Part shown: in pieces, positions 51,139 through 58,389 of the stretch
How the letters are laid out: every line of letters begins with the position of its first letter
Position numbering within the stretch: position 1 is the first letter of the stretch
From: an uncultured Flavobacteriales bacterium
GTDB taxonomy: Bacteria; Bacteroidota; Bacteroidia; Flavobacteriales_D; Crocinitomicaceae
Assembly (NCBI GenBank): GCA_913051935.1
Contig: CAJXCU010000008.1
Span: 1-58,389 of the forward strand
Direction: 5' to 3'
DNA length: 58,389 bases
Made by a program: the position numbers and the translations under genes
The notes under the pieces: generated by a model
The model's input: the letters and a program-made list of their open reading frames with translations, nothing else
What the model was told of the DNA's origin: nothing
Databases searched by the model: none

Positions 51139-52236
51139 ATGTCTCTAAAGTGTGGTATTGTCGGTTTGCCTAATGTAGGTAAGTCAACTCTTTTTAATTG
51201 TCTGTCGAACGCTAAGGCACAATCTGCTAATTTTCCGTTTTGTACAATTGAACCCAATATTGGGACAATTTCGGTTCCCGATTCTCGACTTGAAAAGCTG
51301 GAAAGTTTGGTGAGTCCGGAACGTGTTATTCCAACCACTATGGAGATCTTAGATATTGCTGGTTTGGTAAAAGGCGCCTCAAAAGGAGAGGGGCTTGGAA
51401 ATAAATTTTTAGCCAATATTAGGGAGACGGATGCCATTTTACATGTACTTCGCTGCTTTGAAGACGGAAACATAATTCATGTCGATGGTTCCGTAGATCC
51501 TCTTCGAGATAAGGAAATCATAGATATTGAGCTCCAGCTAAAGGATTTGGAGTCTGTTGAAAAGAAAATCACATCTCTTTCCAGGGTGATTAAATCTGGA
51601 GATAAAGACGCTGTAAAAGAAAATGAATTGGCCTTAAAACTCAAAGATGGTCTTGAACAAGGTCTCTCTGTTCGCGGAATTGAATTGAATAAAGACGAAA
51701 AAGAGTTGGTTCGTTCATTTAATCTGATTACTGCAAAGCCCGTGATGTATGTTTGTAATGTGGATGAGGCATCTGTACAGAATGGGAATCATTTCGTTGA
51801 CACTGTCCGTTCTGCGGTTCAAGATGAAGGTGCTGAGGTTTTAGTGATTGGAGCAAAAATTGAGGCCGATATCACCGAGCTTGAAACCTATGAGGAACGA
51901 CAGATGTTTTTGGATGAATTAAACCTGGAAGAACCGGGAGTAAATAGGTTGATCCGTTCTGCCTATGCTCTACTCAATTTACAGACTTACTTCACTGCAG
52001 GGGAAAAAGAGGTTCGGGCTTGGACAATTAAAGAAGGGATGTCCGCACCACAAGCCGCAGGTGTAATCCATACTGATTTCGAAAAAGGTTTTATTCGAGC
52101 GGAAGTGATGAAGTATGATGATTTTACTGCATTAGGTTCAGAGCAGGCGGTAAAAGAGTCGGGTAAATTCAAACTAGAAGGTAAAGAATATATCGTGCAG
52201 GATGGTGACATTATGCATTTTAGATTTAACGTATAA
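51139..52236 (+). CDS. ychF: Redox-regulated ATPase YchF (Obg-like)
   Basis: The 365-residue P-loop protein has G1 GLPNVGKSTLF at residues 8-18, IEPNIGTISVPD, G3 DIAGLVKGASKGEGLGN, and G4 replaced by the N-V-D-E form in VCNVDEASV, which explains its ATP preference. A C-terminal TGS domain ends MHFRFNV. It interacts with ribosomes and oxidative-stress response. The ATG at 51139 (MSLKCGIVGLPN) is preferred; an upstream in-frame start would add 31 unrelated hydrophobic residues overlapping the promoter. It heads a cluster with fahA and rel. Confidence 0.97.
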   Translation: MSLKCGIVGLPNVGKSTLFNCLSNAKAQSANFPFCTIEPNIGTISVPDSRLEKLESLVSPERVIPTTMEILDIAGLVKGASKGEGLGNKFLANIRETDAILHVLRCFEDGNIIHVDGSVDPLRDKEIIDIELQLKDLESVEKKITSLSRVIKSGDKDAVKENELALKLKDGLEQGLSVRGIELNKDEKELVRSFNLITAKPVMYVCNVDEASVQNGNHFVDTVRSAVQDEGAEVLVIGAKIEADITELETYEERQMFLDELNLEEPGVNRLIRSAYALLNLQTYFTAGEKEVRAWTIKEGMSAPQAAGVIHTDFEKGFIRAEVMKYDDFTALGSEQAVKESGKFKLEGKEYIVQDGDIMHFRFNV

Positions 52237-52253
52237 TAAGAAATTTGAATACT

Positions 52254-53525
52254 ATGATAAAAGCAAATAATCCAAATTTAAAGTCCTGGGTAGCAGTTCC
52301 TAAGGATTCTGATTTTCCTATTCAAAACCTTCCTTTGGGGATTTTTAGAACAGATTCTCTCGCGCCCCGCGTCGGTGTGCGAATAGGAGATTCAATTTTA
52401 GATTTAAAAACCCTCCACGTTTTGGGTTATCTTGATAATCTGCCATTTACCATTGATATGTTCGATACCTCAGTTTTGAATGGTCTTATGAAAAAAGGGA
52501 AACTAGCCACCCGAAGACTACGAGACCGCATTTCTGATCTTTTGAATAAGGAAAACACTGAGTTGCAAAATAATGCACATCATGTCGAGCAGGTATTAAT
52601 TGACGAGGTCTCTGCCGAAGTACTCATGCCAATTGAAATTGGGGACTACACTGATTTTTATTCAAGTCGAGAGCATGCGACCAATGTGGGTACGATGTTC
52701 AGAGATCCAAACAACGCTTTATTGCCAAATTGGCTTCATATTCCAGTTGGGTATCACGGACGTTCATCCTCTGTTATCCCATCGGGGCAAAACGTATTCA
52801 GGCCAAAAGGACAAACCAAACCTAATGAAGATCAAGGGCCTGTGTTTGGGGCTTCAAGAATGATTGATTTTGAGCTTGAGATGGCATTTGTGACTTTTGA
52901 TGGGAAACCACTAGGGGAGTCAATAACCACGTCCGAAGCTGAGGATTACATTTTTGGAATGGTACTTTTTAACGATTGGTCGGCCCGTGACATTCAGAAA
53001 TGGGAATATGTTCCGTTGGGGCCATTTTTGGCAAAAAACTTCGCGTCGTCTATTTCATCTTGGATTGTGAGCTTAGATGCATTGCAGCCTTTTTGCGTAA
53101 ATACGCCGAACCAAGATCCTGAGGTACTGGATTACCTGAAATTTGAAGGAAAAAAATCTTACGATATAAACTTACAGGTATCAATTACGCCTGAGTCAAG
53201 TGAGGAAACAATCGTATGTAACTCCAATTTTAAATATATGTATTGGAACATGGCACAGCAACTGGCGCATCACACGGTCAATGGTTGTAATGTTAGAGGA
53301 GGGGATTTATTAGGGTCAGGAACAATTTCAGGCCCAACTCCAGACTCATATGGCTCAATGCTTGAGCTCGCTTGGAAAGGCACCAAGCCTGTTCCAATGT
53401 CCGATGGAACGGAAAGAAAATTCATCCAAGATGGAGATACAGTGACAATGAGAGGGTTTTGTAAAAATGATAAAGTTCGTTTAGGATTTGGAGAAGTGAC
53501 CTCAAAATTGTTACCTTCTCAATAA
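52254..53525 (+). CDS. fahA: Fumarylacetoacetase
   Basis: The 423-residue protein has an N-terminal SH3-like domain (LPLGIFRTDSLAPRVGVRIG) and the catalytic FAH domain with DYTDFYSSREHATNVG, PVGYHGRSSSV, FELEMAFVTF and FGMVLFNDWSARDIQKWEYVPLGPFLAKNFASSIS, in which the metal-binding E-x-E, D and K residues are present. It hydrolyses fumarylacetoacetate to fumarate and acetoacetate, the final step of tyrosine breakdown. I use the ATG at 52254, not the TTG three codons earlier. It is 17 bases after ychF, and its stop immediately precedes the rel ATG. Confidence 0.96.
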   Translation: MIKANNPNLKSWVAVPKDSDFPIQNLPLGIFRTDSLAPRVGVRIGDSILDLKTLHVLGYLDNLPFTIDMFDTSVLNGLMKKGKLATRRLRDRISDLLNKENTELQNNAHHVEQVLIDEVSAEVLMPIEIGDYTDFYSSREHATNVGTMFRDPNNALLPNWLHIPVGYHGRSSSVIPSGQNVFRPKGQTKPNEDQGPVFGASRMIDFELEMAFVTFDGKPLGESITTSEAEDYIFGMVLFNDWSARDIQKWEYVPLGPFLAKNFASSISSWIVSLDALQPFCVNTPNQDPEVLDYLKFEGKKSYDINLQVSITPESSEETIVCNSNFKYMYWNMAQQLAHHTVNGCNVRGGDLLGSGTISGPTPDSYGSMLELAWKGTKPVPMSDGTERKFIQDGDTVTMRGFCKNDKVRLGFGEVTSKLLPSQ

Positions 53526-55769
53526 ATGAATATAGCAACCTCTGAATCTTTGATAAACCTAGAGCAGGAACGAAAGGAAATATTGAACGCGTTCAGAGGC
53601 TTAATGCGTGCTTTAAAGGACCGGAATAAAGAGGAGACAAAGTTAATTCGGAAGGCTTTCGATGTCGCATTAGATGCGCATAAAGAAATGCGAAGAAAGT
53701 CGGGAGAGCCTTATATATACCATCCCATTGCAGTTGCAAGAATTTGTGCCGAAGAGATGGGGCTTGGGCCTGTATCTGTCATTTGTGCATTGTTGCACGA
53801 TACGGTCGAAGATACCCATATTACTTTGGGAGATATTGAGGATATTTTTGGTTCGAAGGTTCGTCTGATTATTGACGGTTTGACCAAGATCCCTGATGTA
53901 TTTGATGAAAATGCATCGATTCAAGCTGAAAATTTCCGAAAAATGATTTTGACAATCTCTGAGGATTTTAGAGTTGTACTAATTAAACTTTCTGACCGTC
54001 TTCACAATATGCGGACGCTGGGTAGTATGAAGTCTGATAAGCAATTGAAGATTGCTTCTGAAACAAAGTTTCTCTATGCTCCACTTGCACACCGTCTCGG
54101 ATTATATTCTGTAAAAACGGAATTAGAAGATCTTTCCATGAAATATTGTGAATCTGAGGCTTATCTTGATATTGAAGAGAAGTTGGCTAAAACGAAGGAG
54201 GTTCGAACGAGGTTCATTCGCAGATTTATTTCACCGGTTAAAGAGGCGCTAGCGCATGAGGGTTATGTTTTTACAATTAAAGCAAGAACAAAATCAATTT
54301 CTTCCATTTGGAAAAAGATGAATTCAAAAGACATTCCGTTTGAAGAAATATTCGATGTTTTTGCGATTCGAATCATCGTAGATACTCCAGCGGAGCTCGA
54401 AAAACCTGATTGTTGGAGAATATATAGTATTGTCACTGATTTCTATCAGCCTAGTCCTGAAAGACTCAGGGATTGGATATCGACTCCAAGAGCAAACGGA
54501 TATGAATCCTTACATACAACCGTGATGTCCCCGCAGGGTAAATGGGTGGAAGTTCAAATTCGTTCGAAGCGTATGGATGAAATCGCTGAACGAGGATTGG
54601 CTGCTCATTTTAGGTATAAAGAAGCGGCAAATGAAGAAAATAAACTTGACCGTTGGATTAGTGAGATCAGAGATATTTTGGAGTCCTCAGATTCAGATGC
54701 AATTGATTTTGTCAATGATTTTAAACTGAACTTATTCAATGAGGAGATATATGTATTTACCCCGAAAGGTGAACTAAGAGTACTGCCAACAGGATCAACC
54801 ATTCTTGATTTTGCCTATGATATCCATACGGATATTGGTGCTTCTTGCATTGGAGCCAAGGTAAACAACAGATTGATGCCGCTATCTTATGAGCTACAGA
54901 ATGGAGACCAACTTGAGATCATTACCTCCTCAAAGCAGCGGCCGAAAGACGAATGGCTCCGATTTGTTGTGACCGCCCGTGCAAAGTCAAAAATTAAATC
55001 TTCACTTAACGAGGAGCGTAATTTAATTGCACAGGACGGAAAGGAAATTATTGAACGGAAGTTCAAACAATTCAATTTGAGGATGGGTTCTGAAAATCTT
55101 ATGTTTTTAGAAAAACATTTTGGAGTTCCTACGATTACCGAGCTTTATTTCAGAGTTGCTAAAGGAAAGATTGATCTAAGCAAACTTCGCGAGATTGATC
55201 AAGTCAATGGGCTATTTAAAATTGAGAGAAGGCCGTCAACGCGCAAAAAGAAGAGTGTACGTGATTATGAATCTGAGTTTGTTACGATGGATCCTAAGAA
55301 AGCCACTTTGCGTATCGGTGATGACTTTCAGGGATTTGATTATCAAATGGCGAAATGCTGTAATCCTATTCCTGGGGATCAAGTTTTTGGTTTTATTACG
55401 GTTTCTTCGGGAATTAAAATACACCGTTTCAATTGTCCAAATGCGGTAAATATGATGTCAAAAATGGCTTACCGGTGCATAAAAGCAAGATGGAAGTCTG
55501 ACGATATGGTAGAGAGAATAGCAGCTATTAAAATTATTGGTATTGACCAATTTGGTTTGGTAAATAGAATCACAGAGATTATCTCTAATCAGATCAATAT
55601 AAATATGAAAAGTATTTCTTTTGATACGAATGACGGCGTATTTGAAGGACACATTAAGGTTCTTGTATATGATACAGGTCACCTTGAACAGCTGACGCGT
55701 GAGTTCGAGCAAGTAGAAGGTGTGAAAAGGGTGGTGCGCTGGGATGAGGAGGATACTGAGCACAATTAA
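53526..55769 (+). CDS. rel: Bifunctional (p)ppGpp synthetase/hydrolase (RelA/SpoT family)
   Basis: The 747-residue protein has the full Rel layout. The hydrolase HD domain has H66 (YIYHPIAVA), H91-D92 in LLHDTVEDT and KLSDRLHNMRTL. The synthetase domain has FAIRIIVDTP, RANGYESLHTTVMSPQGKW and EVQIRSKRM (catalytic E). TGS (IYVFTPKGELRVLPTGSTILDFA, key V-F-T-P-K-G), a zinc/CC-like region (AKCCNPIPGD) and an ACT domain follow. Intact HD motifs imply both synthesis and hydrolysis of the alarmone. Its ATG directly follows the fahA stop codon with no gap, so expression is tied to ychF-fahA. It ends seven bases from a convergent gene. Confidence 0.97.
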   Translation: MNIATSESLINLEQERKEILNAFRGLMRALKDRNKEETKLIRKAFDVALDAHKEMRRKSGEPYIYHPIAVARICAEEMGLGPVSVICALLHDTVEDTHITLGDIEDIFGSKVRLIIDGLTKIPDVFDENASIQAENFRKMILTISEDFRVVLIKLSDRLHNMRTLGSMKSDKQLKIASETKFLYAPLAHRLGLYSVKTELEDLSMKYCESEAYLDIEEKLAKTKEVRTRFIRRFISPVKEALAHEGYVFTIKARTKSISSIWKKMNSKDIPFEEIFDVFAIRIIVDTPAELEKPDCWRIYSIVTDFYQPSPERLRDWISTPRANGYESLHTTVMSPQGKWVEVQIRSKRMDEIAERGLAAHFRYKEAANEENKLDRWISEIRDILESSDSDAIDFVNDFKLNLFNEEIYVFTPKGELRVLPTGSTILDFAYDIHTDIGASCIGAKVNNRLMPLSYELQNGDQLEIITSSKQRPKDEWLRFVVTARAKSKIKSSLNEERNLIAQDGKEIIERKFKQFNLRMGSENLMFLEKHFGVPTITELYFRVAKGKIDLSKLREIDQVNGLFKIERRPSTRKKKSVRDYESEFVTMDPKKATLRIGDDFQGFDYQMAKCCNPIPGDQVFGFITVSSGIKIHRFNCPNAVNMMSKMAYRCIKARWKSDDMVERIAAIKIIGIDQFGLVNRITEIISNQININMKSISFDTNDGVFEGHIKVLVYDTGHLEQLTREFEQVEGVKRVVRWDEEDTEHN

Positions 55770-55775
55770 GGCTAA

Positions 55776-57311
55776 TTAATTATCCAAAGAGGAGAAGTCT
55801 TTGGGTCTTAACATAGGATTCCATCTGAAATTTTTAATCCATTTATTTTTCTCGTTGATTTGATCGATGGGATAAAATATTCCTGAAGGTTGTTTTCGAT
55901 AGGTGATTCCCGTTACTTCACCGCTATCCAGGTGAACGGTTAATGTTGAGGCTTCCAGCTTATTTAAACCCATTCTTTTGATAGTGAGTATGCTATCTGA
56001 TTGTTCTTCATCTTCTGGATAATATATACTCGTTGCGGATCCAATAACATCGGTTTGAACAAGCTTCCCTTTTTTCATTAAGGCAATGATGTCTTGACCT
56101 GATATTTGATTATAGAAGGTTCCGGAGTCAAGCTCCATTAAAACTGAAGAATTGTCGAAAATGTCAATATGATCAATTAAGGAGTCTTTAAGATGAATTT
56201 GCATGGAATCTCCCTTGAGCTCTGCATTTTCAGACCAGATAATGGGGGAATGATAAAGCGTCATCAGGTCTGCAAGTTCAATAAAGGATAGGGAATCGCA
56301 GCTTGCTTGTATTTGTGTATTAAAAATAAGTACCCCATGATAAGCAAACATTTTTTTCTTACCTGTCGATGTATCGGGAACGACCCTCAAGGTATCACTA
56401 TGAATGTATATGGTATCTCCTTCTTGAATAAGCTCTGCCAAAACACAGTCCGAGACAAAGGTCTCGTCTTTCGACTCATCTTTTAAAAGGTAATTTGATT
56501 GAATACGCATATTGTTCTTTTCTTCGGTAAAATGAACGTTTTTCTTCGCTTCGATTTTTTGTATGCTATCGTTGTAGAAAATTGTATCGGCATAAAGTAT
56601 TTTTTCTGGATCTTTGAACATGGCATCGCCATGTAAATACCCAATATTACTTTTGGTATGGAACCAACCATAGGAAGAGAAAATATCGATACTATCCTTT
56701 TTGATTTGCGTTTTGCCAAAAAAATAACTTTTTTGTGCTATGTAATCAAACTTAAGCGTATCGGTTGTCATCGTTAAAGACTCATTTGTATATTTCACAC
56801 TATCTTGAAAGTGATAGTTTTTTGTATCAGGATAGAAGTAGCCTGTTTTACTTGTAATTCGTTCCTTGGAATTTGATTTTTGAATTACTCCATAGTTCTT
56901 GTACGTGGCACGTCCGGATGAGGAGTCATACTCAATACTATCTGTTGTTAGTTTGTAATCACCATCTCTCATCTTTACGCGTCCCCATAGTTTGGATTTG
57001 TTGGCTTTTCCATCAAAAAATGCAGAGTCACAAAAAATATTGATTTGTTCTTTTATAATGTGGACATTCCCATAGGCGCGAATTAATTGTTTATTTTCAA
57101 AATAATAGGCACTATCACAAAACATGGTATTTTGCTGATATTCAAAATTAACATCACCCTCCAGCTTTAGTAGGTCGTTTTCTTCATAGTAGTTGGCTTT
57201 TTTAGACCCGGGAAGTAATTTAAGCACATCTTCTTGGGTCATGAGCTGGTGGCTCAAAAAAAATGCGCTTACTAAAAGCGCATAACATAAATTCTGTTTT
57301 TCAAAAATCAT
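55776..57311 (-). CDS. OstA/LptA-like periplasmic protein
   Basis: The 511-residue protein has a signal peptide (YALLVSAFFLSHQLMT) and many short beta repeats typical of the OstA/LptA jelly-roll. Examples are LKLEGDVNFEYQQNTMFCDSAYYF, IRAYGNVHI and KLWGRVKMRDGDYKLTTDSIEYD, all of the L-x-x-x-G-x-V pattern. It is of the long Bacteroidota OstA-like type and probably helps move lipopolysaccharide or lipid across the periplasm, as LptA does. The ATG overlaps the purA stop (TAATG), a common Bacteroidota arrangement by inference only. Confidence 0.85.
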   Translation of the reverse strand: MIFEKQNLCYALLVSAFFLSHQLMTQEDVLKLLPGSKKANYYEENDLLKLEGDVNFEYQQNTMFCDSAYYFENKQLIRAYGNVHIIKEQINIFCDSAFFDGKANKSKLWGRVKMRDGDYKLTTDSIEYDSSSGRATYKNYGVIQKSNSKERITSKTGYFYPDTKNYHFQDSVKYTNESLTMTTDTLKFDYIAQKSYFFGKTQIKKDSIDIFSSYGWFHTKSNIGYLHGDAMFKDPEKILYADTIFYNDSIQKIEAKKNVHFTEEKNNMRIQSNYLLKDESKDETFVSDCVLAELIQEGDTIYIHSDTLRVVPDTSTGKKKMFAYHGVLIFNTQIQASCDSLSFIELADLMTLYHSPIIWSENAELKGDSMQIHLKDSLIDHIDIFDNSSVLMELDSGTFYNQISGQDIIALMKKGKLVQTDVIGSATSIYYPEDEEQSDSILTIKRMGLNKLEASTLTVHLDSGEVTGITYRKQPSGIFYPIDQINEKNKWIKNFRWNPMLRPKDFSSLDN

Positions 57312-58389
57312 TATGCATTTGCTAACGTTTGTTTTCGGTCGGGTCCGACTGATACAACGCGAATGGGCACATTTAATTGCTTTTGAAGGTAATCGACATA
57401 TGCTTTAAACTTATCTGGCGCATCCTGAAATGATTCAAGTTGTGTCAAGTCAGCTTCCCATCCAGGTATTTTTTCATAAACGGGAGTAATTTCGCTGTCA
57501 TTTATGTCAAAAGGAAAATGCGCTACTTCTTTTCCATCAATGATATATTTTGTACAAGCCTTAATTTGATTGAAGATACTGAGGACATCGCCTTTCATCA
57601 TACAAAGTTCTGTTACGCCATTGATCATGATCGAATAACGTAATTGTACGATATCGATCCAGCCACATCTTCGTGGTCTTCCCGTCGTAGCTCCGAATTC
57701 ATGCCCTTCTCGCCCCATGTCCTCACCATCTTTATCGAATAACTCAGTAGGGAAGGGACCACTTCCAACCCTTGTACAATACGCTTTAAAAATACCAATT
57801 ACTTTTCCGATTTTAGTTGGTGGAACTCCGAGTCCCGTGCAAGTTCCTGCCGTTATGGTGTTTGAAGATGTGACGTAAGGATATGTTCCGAAATCGATGT
57901 CTAGCATCGTACCCTGTGCACCTTCCGCTAGGACTTTTTTTCCTTTTTTTATTGCATTATCAATATAGATTTCGCTATCCACAAATTCCAAATCTTTCAT
58001 TGCTTTGATTCCCTCAAACCAAGGGTCCTCTATTTCTTCGATTGAATAGGTGAAATCTTCATAATGGCTTAAAATATTTTTATGTTTAGCTACTAAGGCT
58101 TCATATTTTTTTAAGAAATTGGGAGATAAGATATCGCCAACTCGCAAGCCATTCCTTCCTGTTTTGTCCATGTAGGTAGGGCCAATTCCTTTGAGCGTTG
58201 ATCCTATTTTATTCTTTCCTTTAGCCATTTCTGATGCAGCATCCAGGAGTTTGTGGGTGGGTAGTATTAGGTGTGCTTTTTTTGAAATAAGTAACCTTGA
58301 TTTGTACTCAACATTGTAGGGTGCTAATTTATCCAGTTCTTGTTTGAAGATGACAGGGTCAATGACAACTCCATTACCGACAAGATTGA
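57311..58389 (-). CDS. purA: Adenylosuccinate synthetase, C-terminal part (cut by window edge)
   Basis: The gene runs off the right edge, so the N-terminal P-loop is missing; the frame stays open to base 58389. Visible motifs include GNGVVIDP, LLISKKAHLILPTH, KIGSTLKGIGPTYMDKTGRN (PurA signature), VLAEGAQGTMLDIDFGTYPYVTSSNT, and TGRPRRCGWID. They fit the IMP and aspartate sites. The enzyme makes adenylosuccinate from IMP, aspartate and GTP, the first step to AMP. An internal ATG at 58228 is not the start because conserved PurA sequence continues upstream. The stop overlaps the ATG of the OstA-like gene by one base. Confidence 0.97.
   Translation of the reverse strand, partial: NLVGNGVVIDPVIFKQELDKLAPYNVEYKSRLLISKKAHLILPTHKLLDAASEMAKGKNKIGSTLKGIGPTYMDKTGRNGLRVGDILSPNFLKKYEALVAKHKNILSHYEDFTYSIEEIEDPWFEGIKAMKDLEFVDSEIYIDNAIKKGKKVLAEGAQGTMLDIDFGTYPYVTSSNTITAGTCTGLGVPPTKIGKVIGIFKAYCTRVGSGPFPTELFDKDGEDMGREGHEFGATTGRPRRCGWIDIVQLRYSIMINGVTELCMMKGDVLSIFNQIKACTKYIIDGKEVAHFPFDINDSEITPVYEKIPGWEADLTQLESFQDAPDKFKAYVDYLQKQLNVPIRVVSVGPDRKQTLANA

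Noticed and set aside
51006..51473. 155-codon minus-strand frame over the start of ychF
   Set aside because: It is antisense to the ychF P-loop region and shows a serine/isoleucine-rich shadow composition.
58226..58228. ATG as the start of purA
   Set aside because: Conserved adenylosuccinate synthetase sequence continues upstream in frame to the window edge, so this is an internal methionine.
1..58389. CRISPR arrays, insertion sequences, prophage, tRNA or rRNA genes
   Set aside because: I saw no regularly spaced repeats, transposase or integrase motifs, phage structural genes or tRNA-like cloverleaf ends; a tRNA scan by software could still add to this.

Overview
The window is about 58 kb of chromosomal DNA from a low-GC member of the Bacteroidota, most likely order Flavobacteriales. 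The evidence is the gliding-motility pair gldB-gldC, two PorP/SprF-type barrels, a secreted S8 protease with a type IX secretion (T9SS) sorting tail, the Bacteroidota-type alternative GlmU, an OstA-like protein, lipoproteins with short signal peptides, few visible Shine-Dalgarno sequences, and several TAnnTTTG (-7) promoter elements 20-60 bases before start codons. I see no phage, insertion sequence, CRISPR array, rRNA or tRNA. Genes are dense: no gene-free stretch exceeds about 200 bases, and many neighbours overlap by ATGA or TAATG.

Left end (1-2.3 kb, minus strand): an ECF sigma factor is translationally coupled to an unusual 562-residue protein. That protein has an anti-sigma-like cytoplasmic head, one transmembrane helix, a long periplasmic linker and a C-terminal PorP/SprF-type outer-membrane barrel. 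A second, conventional PorP/SprF gene follows and runs off the edge. This looks like a one-polypeptide trans-envelope sensor linking the T9SS surface machinery to transcription, and it is the best candidate here for an undescribed system.

2.4-15 kb: a Nudix-type regulator diverges from a BadF-family sugar kinase. Next come a TPMT-like methyltransferase with bioA and bioD, two paralogous lipoproteins and a barrel protein. A cysteine desulfurase overlaps a glycosyltransferase. The minus-strand operon gldB-gldC-DUF2797-GtrA follows, then a barrel protein and nadE.

15-25 kb (plus strand): a WG-repeat protein is paired with a TonB-like protein, followed by a LexA-like XRE/S24 regulator. The translation cluster thrS-infC-rpmI-rplT ends in a clear intrinsic terminator. 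A surface-polysaccharide operon (Gfo/Idh oxidoreductase, lipoprotein, glycosylphosphotransferase) follows.

25-41.6 kb: lon, the alternative glmU with a sodium:solute symporter, a small membrane protein, a thiolase, DedA, a rhodanese, comEC, an Mpo1-like protein, the T9SS-secreted subtilase, a PrsW-like protease, a prohibitin flanked by two tiny membrane proteins, and recQ.

41.6-58.4 kb: ilvE; an operon of LemA, M48 peptidase and endonuclease/phosphatase-family lipoprotein; a dinB-dnaE2 mutagenesis operon with a candidate operator; a secreted M28 peptidase; a ychF-fahA-rel operon; and purA (cut by the window edge) coupled to an OstA-like gene. Overall this is largely housekeeping chromosome with envelope, gliding/T9SS and stress-response genes. 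Functions are read from the sequence and family knowledge; no database search was run.
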